49,228 nt of DNA from JACDAN01 sp035265935 (GCA_035265935.1 DATFOC010000070.1:1-49228); one strand, 5' to 3'. Shown: positions 38,757 through 46,834, counted from the stretch's first letter. Translations and numbers: made by a program. The notes: a model not told the origin generated them from the sequence alone.

Positions 38757-39419
38757 CTATGTGGTCAGCGCGTGGAAGCGCAGATCGTCCCGAAGTGAGT
38801 CTAGGTCCGAGTCGCTGCGAATGTGCTCCCGGATCCGATCATCGTCCTCGATCGCCTGCTGCAGATGGCTGATTGCATCGTCGGCGCGGCCGAGCCTCGC
38901 CTCCATGCAGGCGACGTTGAAGAGGACGAGCGCCTCGGGCCGCTCCTGGAGGACCGGCTGGAGCGCTTCGAGTGCGCCCTCGAAGTTCTCCGCCCGGTAG
39001 GGATCCCACATGTCGTTCATCGCCTCGCCGACCGAGAGCTCGTAGGCCTTGCCCGGCGTCCCGCCGATCGCGAGGATCGTCGTGCCCTCCTCCTTGGCGA
39101 CCGCACTCCGCTTCGCTGCCGGGTCGCGTACGAACACCATGGTCCCCGCGGTCACGTAGATCGGCTCGCCGTCGACGTTGAACGTCGCCTTCCCGGACAG
39201 CACCAGGTAGAGCTCCTCCTGGCCGCTTGCGCCGAGCCCCACCTCGTCGTGCTCGCCGACTACGCGCCCGTCACCCACTGACCGGTTGGCGCGCACCCCG
39301 AACCCTTGGATGCCGAAGTGCCGGCGGATGTTGAAAGGGACACGACCGTCGTGCTCGGGGCCGGGCTCGATGTCCTCGAGCGAGACGACGTCGTACGCCT
39401 TCGCAATTGCCGTGACCAT
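38757..39419 (-). CDS. Cupin domain protein with C-terminal TPR-like helices, paralogue 2
   Basis: 220 aa. Same architecture as its downstream neighbour: cupin (GEHDEVGLGASGQEELYLVLSGKATFNVDGE) and a TPR-like tail ending DSDLDSLRDDLRFHALTT. The gap to paralogue 1 is 13 bp with a strong ribosome site, so both are co-transcribed. GAAGGGAGC precedes ATG 39419. A short frame from ATG 39505 (MQPMDVETRALLATEHVAQLA) with its own GAAGGGAGC overlaps this start and could be a leader peptide. Divergent from the MarR gene, which may repress it. Confidence 0.83.
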   Translation of the reverse strand: MVTAIAKAYDVVSLEDIEPGPEHDGRVPFNIRRHFGIQGFGVRANRSVGDGRVVGEHDEVGLGASGQEELYLVLSGKATFNVDGEPIYVTAGTMVFVRDPAAKRSAVAKEEGTTILAIGGTPGKAYELSVGEAMNDMWDPYRAENFEGALEALQPVLQERPEALVLFNVACMEARLGRADDAISHLQQAIEDDDRIREHIRSDSDLDSLRDDLRFHALTT

Positions 39420-39575
39420 GCACGTGCTCCCTTCCGGGACCGCGCGAGCTGCGCCACGTGCTCGGTCGCGAGCAACGCCCTGGTCTCTACGTCCATCGGC
39501 TGCATCGCGGCTCCCTTCTTGTCGATCTTCTCGACGTCGAACTACTTGAGATCGAGACTGTAGCGAGAGGCTAGT

Positions 39576-39603
39576 TTGACGTCAAGAGAAATTAGGTCAT
39601 ACT
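39576..39603 (+). promoter_or_regulatory. MarR gene promoter with overlapping palindrome
   Basis: TTGACG (39576-39581), 16-bp spacer, CATACT (39598-39603), 6 nt, ATG. The -35 is part of TTGACGTCAA, a perfect 10-bp palindrome suitable for an autorepressing MarR dimer. Confidence 0.55.
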
Positions 39604-39609
39604 CCGTTC

Positions 39610-40116
39610 ATGGCCACCAAGGAGACGACCACCGACTCGGTCGACCGCGGGATCTCCGAGTGGCCGTCCGAGCTCCAGAACATCGACCTCGACATCGAGG
39701 CGGCTGTCCAGCGCATGCAGCACATCGTCAAGGCGATCCGCGGGCGAATGGACGAGACCCTCGCGGAGTTCAACCTCTCCTACGGTGAGTGGGGCATGCT
39801 CGCGCACCTGACCTGGGGGGGATCGCCCTACCGCAGCTCGCCGGGTCGGCTCGCGCAGAAGGAAGGGCTCTCGAGCGGGGCGATGACGAACCGACTCGAC
39901 CGGCTCGAGCAGGCAGGGCTGATCCAGCGGCTCCCGGACCCGGACGACCGCCGCGCGCTCCTGGTCGAGCTGACGGAGAAGGGCCACCAGCTGTGGCTCG
40001 ATGCGCTCGGCGCTCAGGCGTCGAAAGAGGCGGCGGTGGCAGCTGCGCTGAGCCGAAAAGAGCTTCGGGAGCTCAACGCCCTGCTGCGGAAGGTTCTGCT
40101 CGAATTCGAGCGCTAG
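39610..40116 (+). CDS. MarR family transcriptional regulator
   Basis: 168 aa. EWGMLAHLTWGGSPYRSSPGRLAQKEGLSSGAMTNRLDRLEQAGLIQRLPDPDDRRALLVELTEKGHQLW is the winged helix with DPDDRRA wing (about 57-130). The start is fixed by a promoter 6 nt away. Downstream is a VOC dioxygenase-like gene, 9 bp after the stop, and divergently two cupin/TPR genes. The arrangement recalls MhqR-like regulators that control catechol/quinone detoxification, but that is inference. Confidence 0.88.
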   Translation: MATKETTTDSVDRGISEWPSELQNIDLDIEAAVQRMQHIVKAIRGRMDETLAEFNLSYGEWGMLAHLTWGGSPYRSSPGRLAQKEGLSSGAMTNRLDRLEQAGLIQRLPDPDDRRALLVELTEKGHQLWLDALGAQASKEAAVAAALSRKELRELNALLRKVLLEFER

Positions 40117-40119
40117 TCT
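40114..40119 (+). promoter_or_regulatory. -10 TAGTCT within the MarR stop codon
   Basis: The TAG stop is the first half of TAGTCT, 6 nt before the GTG at 40126. It suggests that the VOC gene can be transcribed independently of marR as a leaderless message. Confidence 0.4.
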
Positions 40120-40125
40120 CAGCCG

Positions 40126-40965
40126 GTGGCGACCCTGCCGGCAGAGACGCGAATTGGCCCCGTCGAGCTGACGGTCTCCGACCTCAGGCGCTCCCTCGAC
40201 TACTACCGGCGGGCGATCGGGCTCGGGGTGCGCCAGCAGGAAGACGGGCGCGCGTCACTCGGCGGAGATTCGGAGCTGCTCGTGCTCCACGAGGTCCCGG
40301 GGGCGCAGCCGGCGCCGCGCAGCACGGGTCTCTTCCACTTCGCCCTTCTCGTCCCGGAGCGGCGCGACCTCGCCGCGTGGCTTGCCCACGCGATCCGGGA
40401 GCAGGTGCCGATGACAGGAGTCTCCGACCACTTCGTCAGCGAGGCCCTGTACCTGCGTGACCCGGACGGGCATGGGATCGAGATCTACGCCGACCGCGCT
40501 CGTGAGGTCTGGGAAGGACAGGTCGCGAGGATGACCACCGAGCCGCTCGACCTCGAGAACCTGCTCGGGGAGCTCGACGATCCGGAGCAGGAGCCGTTCG
40601 AGGCGCTGCCGGCGGGAACCGTCATGGGCCACGTCCACTTGCAGGTGGCCGAGATCCCGGAGACCGTGCGCTTCTATCGGGACGTCCTGGGCTTCGACGA
40701 GATGGCGAGCTACGGCTCGCAGGCGACGTTCCTCTCCGCGGGCGGCTACCACCACCACCTCGGGGCCAACACCTGGGCGAGCGCGGGAGCCCCGCCGCCG
40801 CCCGAGGGCTCGGCGTCGCTACGGCTCGCGAGCGTCGTGCTGCCGGACTCGGAGAGCCGCGGCGAGGTTGTCGGCCGGGTGGCCACAACCGGCCAGGATC
40901 CGGAGGAGACACCCGAAGGGCCGGTCGTCCGGGATCCCTCCGGGAACCGCCTGCTCCTGGCATAG
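40126..40965 (+). CDS. Two-module VOC protein, CatE-like catechol 2,3-dioxygenase
   Basis: 279 aa with two VOC halves: IGPVELTVSDLRRSLDYYRRAIGL, then HFALLVPER and ALYLRDPDGHGIEIYADRAREVW in the first; MGHVHLQVAEIPETVRFYRDVLGFDEM with GYHHHLGANTW in the second. The order matches Bacillus CatE-type ring-cleavage or quinone-detoxifying enzymes. Predicted iron ligands are the His in VHLQV, a His in HHHLGAN and a C-terminal Glu equivalent; the C-terminal DPSGNRLLL lacks the Glu, so activity is not certain. GTG start 6 nt after TAGTCT. Confidence 0.83.
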   Translation: MATLPAETRIGPVELTVSDLRRSLDYYRRAIGLGVRQQEDGRASLGGDSELLVLHEVPGAQPAPRSTGLFHFALLVPERRDLAAWLAHAIREQVPMTGVSDHFVSEALYLRDPDGHGIEIYADRAREVWEGQVARMTTEPLDLENLLGELDDPEQEPFEALPAGTVMGHVHLQVAEIPETVRFYRDVLGFDEMASYGSQATFLSAGGYHHHLGANTWASAGAPPPPEGSASLRLASVVLPDSESRGEVVGRVATTGQDPEETPEGPVVRDPSGNRLLLA

Positions 40966-40967
40966 CC

Positions 40968-41846
40968 TCACCAGTCGCCCACGTCGAGCGCCTCGCGCGC
41001 GGCCCGATCGAACGGCGTCAGCGGGAAGGGAACGAGATCGAGGATGCGCGTGTCCTCGGCAACGGTGGGATTACGCAGACCCTCGACGAGCGGCCTCGCG
41101 ACCGAAGCGCCGACCGGGGTCACGAGATGCAGCCAGAGCGAAGAGAGGAAGGGCGTCAGGATGGGGACCTCGATGATTGCGCGCCGTTTGCAGCGCATTT
41201 TGGCCACGCGCTCGATCATCTGGCGGTAGGTCATGACCTCGGGACCGCCGAGGTCGTAGGTCTCGCCAATCGTCTCTTCTCTCCCGGCGACAGCAGCGAG
41301 ATACCGCACGGTGTCGGCGAGCGCGATCGGCTGCGTCGGGGTCGAGACCCAGCGTGGGGCAACCATCACCGGGAGGCGATCGACCAGGGCGACGATAGTC
41401 TCGAACGCCGCGCTGCCTTTGCCGACGACGACCGCCGCCCGCAGCGTCGTCAGCGGCACGGCGCCGGATGCAAGTGCCCGTCCGGTCTCGAGCCTGCTCC
41501 GGAGGTGCGGTGAGAGCTCCTCACCCTCTTCCCCGAGCCCGCCGAGGTAGACGATTTGGCGGGCGCCGGCGGTCTCAGCCTCGGCAGCCGTCGTCCGCGC
41601 CCCGGACACGTCTCGCTCCTCGAAGTCCGCCGAGCCGAGCGAATGAACGAGGTAGTAGACGACGTCCGCCCCATCGAGCGCCCGCCGGACCGCGGGTGCA
41701 TCGGTCACGTCGGCGACTACCCAGGTCATGCCCTTCTGCGGCGGCCGCGGGCTCCGGGAAACTGCGACGACCTCCTGCTCGGCCGCGAGGGCAGGGAGCA
41801 GTGCGCGGCCGATGAAACCGGTTGCGCCGAAGACGACCACTCTCAC
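40968..41846 (-). CDS. NAD(P)H-binding protein (atypical SDR/complex I 39-kDa-like)
   Basis: 292 aa. FGATGFIGRALLPALA is the Rossmann entry, followed by VADVTDAPAVRRALDGADVVYYLVHSLG (the VYYLVHS motif of this SDR_a5-like group), then VYLGGLGEEG and LRAAVVVG. The active-site Tyr-x3-Lys pair is missing. It overlaps the next gene by 4 nt, and in actinobacteria such proteins are often followed by or fused to a small C-terminal lipid-type domain. It ends 2 bp from the convergent VOC gene. Confidence 0.83.
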   Translation of the reverse strand: MRVVVFGATGFIGRALLPALAAEQEVVAVSRSPRPPQKGMTWVVADVTDAPAVRRALDGADVVYYLVHSLGSADFEERDVSGARTTAAEAETAGARQIVYLGGLGEEGEELSPHLRSRLETGRALASGAVPLTTLRAAVVVGKGSAAFETIVALVDRLPVMVAPRWVSTPTQPIALADTVRYLAAVAGREETIGETYDLGGPEVMTYRQMIERVAKMRCKRRAIIEVPILTPFLSSLWLHLVTPVGASVARPLVEGLRNPTVAEDTRILDLVPFPLTPFDRAAREALDVGDW

Positions 41847-42343
41847 GGCGGGTCACCGCCGATGAGCCTCCGAAAGTACCTCCGGCTCAAGGCGAGGTGG
41901 AACCGGCGCTGGACGAGCACGTAGAACGGCCCTCGACGCGGATGGAAGCCGTCGATCGTCGACCGCAGCTCCACCCGCTCGCCGACGATCTGCTCGAACG
42001 CGATGCTCCCGCCGCTCCGCCGGACGAGCAGCCCGCCGCGGATTGGGTGCCTCGCGCTCGCTGACGCCGGCGAGTACGCAGTTTCGACCGGCCCGAGCGC
42101 GATCAGGACCGGCCGGAAACCGAGGAGGCGCAGGTCGATCCCGCCGGCGTGGTCTCGCACCGAAATCAACCTGCGACCGGAGCGCTGCAGCTCCGCCCAG
42201 TAGCGAGATGCGAGCTCCCTCGCACCGCGGTCCGAGCAGTCGACAACGGGACGGTCGAGGGTGACACGCTGCTCGGAGTCCACGGTTCCATCGATGCCGA
42301 TCCGCTGGGTCGAAGCCCAACCGGTCAGTTCGACTCTTCCCAT
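41843..42343 (-). CDS. Uncharacterised protein coupled to the NAD(P)-binding protein
   Basis: 166 aa; I do not recognise the family. Visible: MGRVELTGWASTQRIGIDGTVDSEQ, a middle ARELASRYWAELQRSGRRLISVRDHAGGIDLRLLG, and a C-terminal HPIRGGLLVRRSGGSIAFEQIVGERVELRSTIDGFHPRRGPFYVLVQRRFHLALSRRYFRRLIGGD, with many conserved-looking Arg. No signal or membrane helix. ATG 42343 follows a -10 TACAGT by 7 nt. The stop overlaps the next gene, so it likely supplies a domain for that protein. Confidence 0.72.
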   Translation of the reverse strand: MGRVELTGWASTQRIGIDGTVDSEQRVTLDRPVVDCSDRGARELASRYWAELQRSGRRLISVRDHAGGIDLRLLGFRPVLIALGPVETAYSPASASARHPIRGGLLVRRSGGSIAFEQIVGERVELRSTIDGFHPRRGPFYVLVQRRFHLALSRRYFRRLIGGDPP

Positions 42344-42350
42344 TGGCCGG

Positions 42351-42398
42351 ACTGTACGGACCGGTCGGTCGCGAGCCGACCGCTGTCGCCCGTAATGT
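42351..42398. promoter_or_regulatory. Divergent leaderless promoters (42343/42405)
   Basis: Minus: TACAGT (42351-42356), 7 nt, ATG 42343. Plus: TAATGT (42393-42398), 6 nt, GTG 42405. Between them lies CGGTCGG/CCGACCG (42362-42368, 42376-42382), an inverted repeat that could be an operator. Confidence 0.45.
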
Positions 42399-42404
42399 TG
42401 CCGC

Positions 42405-43271
42405 GTGGTCGAGGCGACTCTCCGCCCCCGCGGCCCCTTCTCGCTGCGCGACTCCGCGGTGTGGGCAAGCGACGCCACGCGGCGGTTCGACGGGCGCGTC
42501 CTCGTCGGCCTCTTCGCGGTCGAGGACGGGCTCGCGCGGGCCTGCGCGTGGCAGCAGGCCGACGGCCGCATCGAGCTTCGATCGCACTCGGAGGAGGCGC
42601 TGGAGCAGCTGCTCGCAACGCTTCCGCTCGAGGCTGACCATTCGGAGTTCCTCATGCGGTTCGCCGGCGACCCGCTGCTGGGACGGACGCTCAAGGCGCT
42701 TCCGGGCAAGCGGCCCATCCGCGTCGGGTCCGTGACGCAGGCGCTGGTGCGCGCGATCTGCGGCCAGCTGATCACCTCGTCTGAGGCGAGGAAGATCGAG
42801 CGTCGGCTGATCCGCTGGGCGTGCGAGACGGACGGGGCCTTCTGCGCCCCTCCGACGCCGGAGTGCTTCGCGGGTCGCGCGCCCGTGGAGCTGCAGCGGT
42901 TCGGGCTCACGGCCCGGAAAGCCTCGACGATCGTCCGTCTAAGCCGAACCGTCGAGCTCGAGCGGCTGCGCGAACTGCACCCACGCAAGGTCGCCCAGCG
43001 GCTCGAGCGGGAGCGCGGGCTCGGCCCGTGGTCGTGCGGGGTCATCGGGCTCCAGGGGCTCGGGACCTACGAGCTCGGGCTGGTCGGCGACCTCGGACTG
43101 ATCAAGCTTTGCACCGCACTCCTCGGCCGCCCGGCCGAGCCGCAGGACACGGCGGAGCTCCTGGCTCCGTACGGCGAGTGGCAGGGCCTCGCAAGCGCGT
43201 ACCTCCTGGCCGGATTCGGCCGGGGCCTCCTTCCCGTGCGCTACGAGCGCGGGATGCCTGCCGCCGCGTGA
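42405..43271 (+). CDS. DNA-3-methyladenine glycosylase-like HhH-GPD protein
   Basis: Base-excision glycosylase fold (288 aa). An AlkA-like N domain (about 1-90), then VGSVTQALVRAICGQLITSSEARKIERRL as the first GPD helices. The helix-hairpin-helix is ERGLGPWSCGVIGLQGLGTYELG (203-225), with the catalytic Asp229 (GLVGDLGLIK). Length and order agree with AlkA. GTG 42405 is 6 nt after TAATGT. The next gene starts in its stop (GTGA). Confidence 0.87.
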   Translation: MVEATLRPRGPFSLRDSAVWASDATRRFDGRVLVGLFAVEDGLARACAWQQADGRIELRSHSEEALEQLLATLPLEADHSEFLMRFAGDPLLGRTLKALPGKRPIRVGSVTQALVRAICGQLITSSEARKIERRLIRWACETDGAFCAPPTPECFAGRAPVELQRFGLTARKASTIVRLSRTVELERLRELHPRKVAQRLERERGLGPWSCGVIGLQGLGTYELGLVGDLGLIKLCTALLGRPAEPQDTAELLAPYGEWQGLASAYLLAGFGRGLLPVRYERGMPAAA

Positions 43272-44086
43272 GCCAGGCCGTCCTGCTCTCCACGGGCGCG
43301 ATGACCCGCGATCCGGTGCAGACCGACCACGAGGAGATCCTCCGCCACGGGCCCGCTCTGGGCGTGCCCGGCTTCGAGCTCGGTATCTACTCCACCTGGT
43401 ACGGCAACCTCGACGGGGTGATCTCGGACCTTCGGGAGTCCGGCCTGCCCTTCCCGGTCGTGCATGCAGAGAAGCTGATCGGCGCCGGCCTGGGAAGCGA
43501 AATCTCCGAGGAGGCTGAGGACGCGCTCGAACGGCTGGAGGTCAACTGCCGCGCCGCCGCGGCGCTCGGAGCGAAGACGCTCGTTCTCCATCTCTGGGAG
43601 CGCCCGACCGCCGACCGGGAGATCGAGCGCAACCTCGAACGCCTCCCCGCTTGCGTGGACACGGCGTCGGCCTACGGGCTCGCGCTTGCAGTCGAAACGA
43701 TTCCGGGCGACGACGGCACGCCGCTCGCCAACATTCAGCTTGCGCTCGAACGTGAGCCGCGGTGCCGGGTGACGCTCGACACAGAGTTCCTCGGTCTCTA
43801 CGGCGAGCTCGAGAAGACCATCTCCGCCGAGTGGCTCTGGGCGGAGAGCGCCGTCCAGCACGTTCACATCAAGGACTTCGACGGACGCCTCAGGCGGGGC
43901 GGCAAGCGTCGTTACCTCCTCCCGGGCGAGGGTCGCCTCGACCTCCAGGGCTTCCTGAACGGGCTTGCCGAGCGAGGCTACTCGGGCGACCTGACCTTGG
44001 AGGCGACGGCGGTCGGTGACGACGGCGCACTGAATCCCGAGCGCCTGTCGCAAATGGCCGCTGTCGTGAACCAATTGGCCTCGTAG
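43268..44086 (+). CDS. AP-endonuclease-2 / sugar isomerase-like TIM barrel protein
   Basis: 272 aa. Barrel strands end with putative metal ligands: LHLWE (about 105), AVETIPG (about 140), VTLDTEFLG (about 165) and HVHIKDFDGR (about 198), then LEAT near the C terminus. The superfamily includes endonuclease IV and xylose isomerase-like epimerases; HIKD is more isomerase-like. The GTG start on the glycosylase stop makes the two coupled. Repair or sugar metabolism cannot be settled here. Confidence 0.8.
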   Translation: MSQAVLLSTGAMTRDPVQTDHEEILRHGPALGVPGFELGIYSTWYGNLDGVISDLRESGLPFPVVHAEKLIGAGLGSEISEEAEDALERLEVNCRAAAALGAKTLVLHLWERPTADREIERNLERLPACVDTASAYGLALAVETIPGDDGTPLANIQLALEREPRCRVTLDTEFLGLYGELEKTISAEWLWAESAVQHVHIKDFDGRLRRGGKRRYLLPGEGRLDLQGFLNGLAERGYSGDLTLEATAVGDDGALNPERLSQMAAVVNQLAS

Positions 44087-44089
44087 ACT
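44084..44089 (+). promoter_or_regulatory. Candidate -10 TAGACT at the stop of the TIM barrel gene
   Basis: TAGACT contains the TAG stop and lies 5 nt before the proC ATG at 44095. One base tighter than the usual 6 nt in this window. Confidence 0.3.
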
Positions 44090-44094
44090 GGGTT

Positions 44095-44916
44095 ATGGCC
44101 GATCCCCGGCGCATTGCGATCCTCGGCGCCGGGAAGATCGGGGAGGCACTCCTGGCCGGACTGCTCAGCACCGAGTGGCGGAAGCCGGACGAGATCGTCG
44201 CGACCGTGCGCCGTGAGGAGCGGGCGAAGGAGCTCTCGGAGCGGCTCGGCATCCGCGTTACGACCTCGAACACCGAGGCCGTAGCCGGCGCCGGAATGGT
44301 CGTCATAGCGGTCAAGCCGCAGGACTTCGACCCGCTGCTCGGAGAGATCGGCGGGATCCTGTCGACAGACCAGACCGTGCTCTCGATCGCCGCCGCGGTT
44401 CCCACGTCCGCGATCGAGGAGCGAGTCGCGCCCGGCGTGCCCGTCCTCCGGGCGATGCCGAACACGCCTGCGACCGTGCACGAGGGCGTGGCCGGGCTGT
44501 GTGCCGGGGCCCATGCCAACGACGAGCATCTCGCCCTCGCCGAGGACGTGCTGCTCCACGTGGGCCGCGTGGTTCGGGTACCCGAGCGGTACATGGACGC
44601 GGTCACGGCCGTCTCGGGCTCCGGGCCCGCGTACTTCGCGCTCCTGGCGGAGTCGATGATCGAGGCCGGCATCCTCCTCGGCCTGTCCCGGGAGGACACC
44701 ACCGAGCTCGTCGTGCAGACGATGTTCGGGACGGCCAAGCTCCTCCGCGACGAGAAGATGCATCCGGTCGAGCTACGCGAGATGGTCACCTCTCCCGGCG
44801 GAACGACCATCCGCGCGATCCGGGAGCTCGAGCAGGCGGGCGTCCGCGCGGCCTTCCTGAACGCGATCCAAGCAGCGATGGAACGCGGACGCGAGCTCGC
44901 GGCGGGCGGGGAGTAG
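44095..44916 (+). CDS. proC: Pyrroline-5-carboxylate reductase
   Basis: Last step of proline synthesis, NAD(P)H-dependent (273 aa). The Rossmann motif is ILGAGKIGEALLAGLL, with VVIAVKPQDFDPLL, a core RAMPNTPATVHEGVAGL, the conserved VTAVSGSGPAYFALLAESM (about 174-192) and the C-terminal TSPGGTTIRAIRELEQAGVRAAF signature. Complete length. The pgl start overlaps the stop by one base (TAGTG). Its location near DNA repair and pgl genes looks like housekeeping linkage. Confidence 0.95.
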   Translation: MADPRRIAILGAGKIGEALLAGLLSTEWRKPDEIVATVRREERAKELSERLGIRVTTSNTEAVAGAGMVVIAVKPQDFDPLLGEIGGILSTDQTVLSIAAAVPTSAIEERVAPGVPVLRAMPNTPATVHEGVAGLCAGAHANDEHLALAEDVLLHVGRVVRVPERYMDAVTAVSGSGPAYFALLAESMIEAGILLGLSREDTTELVVQTMFGTAKLLRDEKMHPVELREMVTSPGGTTIRAIRELEQAGVRAAFLNAIQAAMERGRELAAGGE

Positions 44917-45590
44917 TGGACGTCGAGCTGCGGGTCGCGGCGAGCGCTGCCGAGGCGGTGCGCGAGGCCGGCGACCTGCTGGCCGAGTCGGCTCGTCGCG
45001 GCGGGCACATCGCGCTCTCCGGTGGATCGACTCCGCGGCCGGCCTACGAGAGCGCGGCGAGGCTCGCGCCGGACTGGAGCGGCGTCGAGGTCTGGTGGGC
45101 CGACGAGCGCTGCGTGCCCCCCGACGACGAGCACTCGAACTACCGGCTCGTCCGCGAGAGCCTCCTCGACCGTCTCGACCGTAGGCCGCTGATGGAACAT
45201 CGCGTGCTCGGCGAGCTCTCCCCAACGGAAGCCGCGGACGCGTACGACGTCGAGCTCAGGGACGTCGTCTTCGACTTGGCGCTCCTCGGGATCGGCCCGG
45301 ACGGGCATACCGCATCGCTGTTCCCGAACGATCCCGCGCTCGACGAGCTCGGGCGACGGGCGGCTGCGGTGGCGCGTCCCGACGTAGACCGTGTCACGGC
45401 CACGATCCCGCAGCTGAACGCGTCCGAGACTGTCCTGTTCCTGATCACGGGGGAGGAAAAAGCAGACGCCGTCGCGCGTTCGTTCTCCTCGCCGCCGGAC
45501 CCCGCAACCCCCGCGGGACTCGTCCGATCCACCTCGGGGACGACGATCGCGCTCCTCGACCGCGCAGCCGCGGCTCATCTGCCTAACTAG
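44916..45590 (+). CDS. pgl: 6-phosphogluconolactonase (DevB type)
   Basis: Hydrolyses 6-phosphogluconolactone in the oxidative pentose phosphate pathway (224 aa). IALSGGSTPRPAYE (about 30-43) binds the phosphate, and VWWADERCVPPDDEHSNYRLVRESLL (about 53-78) and DLALLGIGPDGHTASLFPND (about 120-139) are diagnostic. The GTG start is fixed by a one-base overlap with proC. No zwf or gnd gene is nearby. Confidence 0.93.
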   Translation: MDVELRVAASAAEAVREAGDLLAESARRGGHIALSGGSTPRPAYESAARLAPDWSGVEVWWADERCVPPDDEHSNYRLVRESLLDRLDRRPLMEHRVLGELSPTEAADAYDVELRDVVFDLALLGIGPDGHTASLFPNDPALDELGRRAAAVARPDVDRVTATIPQLNASETVLFLITGEEKADAVARSFSSPPDPATPAGLVRSTSGTTIALLDRAAAAHLPN

Positions 45591-45611
45591 ACAACACCTG
45601 CCTTAGTCGTA

Positions 45612-45617
45612 TATATA
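45612..45617 (+). promoter_or_regulatory. -10-like TATATA before the ArsR-like gene
   Basis: TATATA within GTATATATAGGG, 12 nt before the ATG at 45630, giving a leader of only a few bases. It is the most AT-rich spot of this region. Confidence 0.4.
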
Positions 45618-45629
45618 GGGATTGCAGAT

Positions 45630-46151
45630 ATGGCGACTCCCGAACCCAAGACGATTCCCGAAGTGCTGACGATCCATCGACCAGACCAGCTGAAGGCCCT
45701 CGGCCACCCCTTGCGGCTGCGCGTTCTCGAGGCGCTCGGGGAGACCGATGAGGCGCTCTCGAATCGCGAGCTGGCCCAGAGGCTGGGCGTCGATCCCGGC
45801 CACCTCCACTTCCACGTGCGCATGCTGCTCCGTGCCGAGCTGATTCGGCAGGTGCCGAGCGACAAGGGACGAGAGAAGCCCTATCGCGCCGCAGCCAGAA
45901 CGCTGAAGGTGGCCCCGGAGCTCGTCTCCGCCGGGGCGTCGAACCTGCACACGGCGGTCATGGACGACCTGCAGAAGGCGCAGGCCGAGCATGCGGCCGA
46001 GGGCCGCTTCCGCTTCGTTCGCGTGACCGTGCGCGTCGATGACGAGAAGGCGCTGGAGGTGCTCTCAGAGCTGGTGCCTCGCTTCGAGGAGGTCGAGGAC
46101 GAGAACGCCGATCAGCTCGTCATCACGGCGATCATGCACCCCCACGATTGA
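45630..46151 (+). CDS. ArsR-like winged-helix transcriptional regulator
   Basis: 173 aa. TIHRPDQLKALGHPLRLRVLEALGETDEALSNRELAQRLGVDPGHLHFHVRMLLRAELIRQ is an ArsR/HTH_20 winged helix (about 13-75). The C-terminal half (about 110-173) has alternating hydrophobic/charged FRFVRVTVRVDDEKALEVLSELVPRFEEVED, possibly a ligand or dimer domain. No metal-site CxC. Targets unknown; a short AT-rich promoter precedes it. Convergent with the repeat protein gene 12 bp away. Confidence 0.85.
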   Translation: MATPEPKTIPEVLTIHRPDQLKALGHPLRLRVLEALGETDEALSNRELAQRLGVDPGHLHFHVRMLLRAELIRQVPSDKGREKPYRAAARTLKVAPELVSAGASNLHTAVMDDLQKAQAEHAAEGRFRFVRVTVRVDDEKALEVLSELVPRFEEVEDENADQLVITAIMHPHD

Positions 46152-46163
46152 GGGCTCGCTGCT

Positions 46164-46817
46164 CTAGGGCAGCAGGTCGGACGTGAGCTCGGCCGCCATC
46201 TCGCGGCGGCTCGCGAGTGCCTGCAGGACGATCACAGTGTCCGCGACCGCCATGTCCTCGAGGTACTCGTCTCGTTGCTCGAACGACTCGAGGACGCTCT
46301 CGATCGCGTACGTGTAGCCGAGGACGTCCTCCGCGGCGAGCGTCGCCAGCGAGTCCGCGACATCGTCTGGGAAGTCGTCCCGCTCGCGCAGCGAGTCCGC
46401 GACCGGACGGGCCTCCTCGTCCCGGCCGAGGGTGAGGAGCGCGAGCGCGCCGGCGTAGCGGCCGATCGCCGAGTCCGTCTCGGCGGCTCCCTCCCCGAGT
46501 GCCCACCGGGCCTCCTCCTCTGCGCCCGGCCAGTCGCCGGCCAGGATTCGCGACTTGATCGCGCCGATCGGCCTGCCCCAGCTACCGGGCGGCGCGAGCT
46601 CGTAGCTCTCGCGATAGCGACGGGCTGCGCGGTCGAACCAGCCTCCCGCCTCGTCCTGGCGGCGCGCCATCAGCAGCGCAAGGCCGGCGCCGCCGGCCGC
46701 GTTTCCCATCCTCGTCAGCTGGCGCTGGCGCTCGTCCGGATCGTCCGGCAGGCGCTCCTCGCCGTCGTGGTACCGCCGCTCCTGCCGTTCGAGGTGCGCG
46801 CTCCAGTCCTGTTCCAT
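46164..46817 (-). CDS. TPR-like helical protein of unknown function
   Basis: 217 aa, entirely helical and rich in Glu/Ala/Arg. Repeats such as LLMARRQDEAGGWFDRAARRYRESYELAPPG and GRYAGALALLTLGRDEEARPVADSLRERD look like divergent tetratricopeptide units, probably for protein contacts. Tail ATLAAEDVLGYTYAIESVLESFEQRDEYLEDMAVADTVIVLQALA. ATG 46817 is 6 nt after a minus-strand GACAAT. Paired divergently with a thiolase. No close named family recognised. Confidence 0.72.
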   Translation of the reverse strand: MEQDWSAHLERQERRYHDGEERLPDDPDERQRQLTRMGNAAGGAGLALLMARRQDEAGGWFDRAARRYRESYELAPPGSWGRPIGAIKSRILAGDWPGAEEEARWALGEGAAETDSAIGRYAGALALLTLGRDEEARPVADSLRERDDFPDDVADSLATLAAEDVLGYTYAIESVLESFEQRDEYLEDMAVADTVIVLQALASRREMAAELTSDLLP

Positions 46818-46822
46818 CGGGC

Positions 46823-46829
46823 TATTGTC
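46823..46829. promoter_or_regulatory. Shared -10 core of back-to-back leaderless promoters (46817/46835)
   Basis: TATTGTC gives TATTGT on plus, 6 nt before GTG 46835, and GACAAT on minus, 6 nt before ATG 46817. Start codons are 18 bp apart, the same geometry as at 24899/24917. Confidence 0.55.
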
Positions 46830-46834
46830 ACCGC

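Noticed and set aside
39260..39505. 81-codon minus-strand frame overlapping the cupin gene start
   Set aside because: Only the first about 30 residues look protein-like; the rest is a shifted reading of the cupin gene. Mentioned as a possible leader peptide only.
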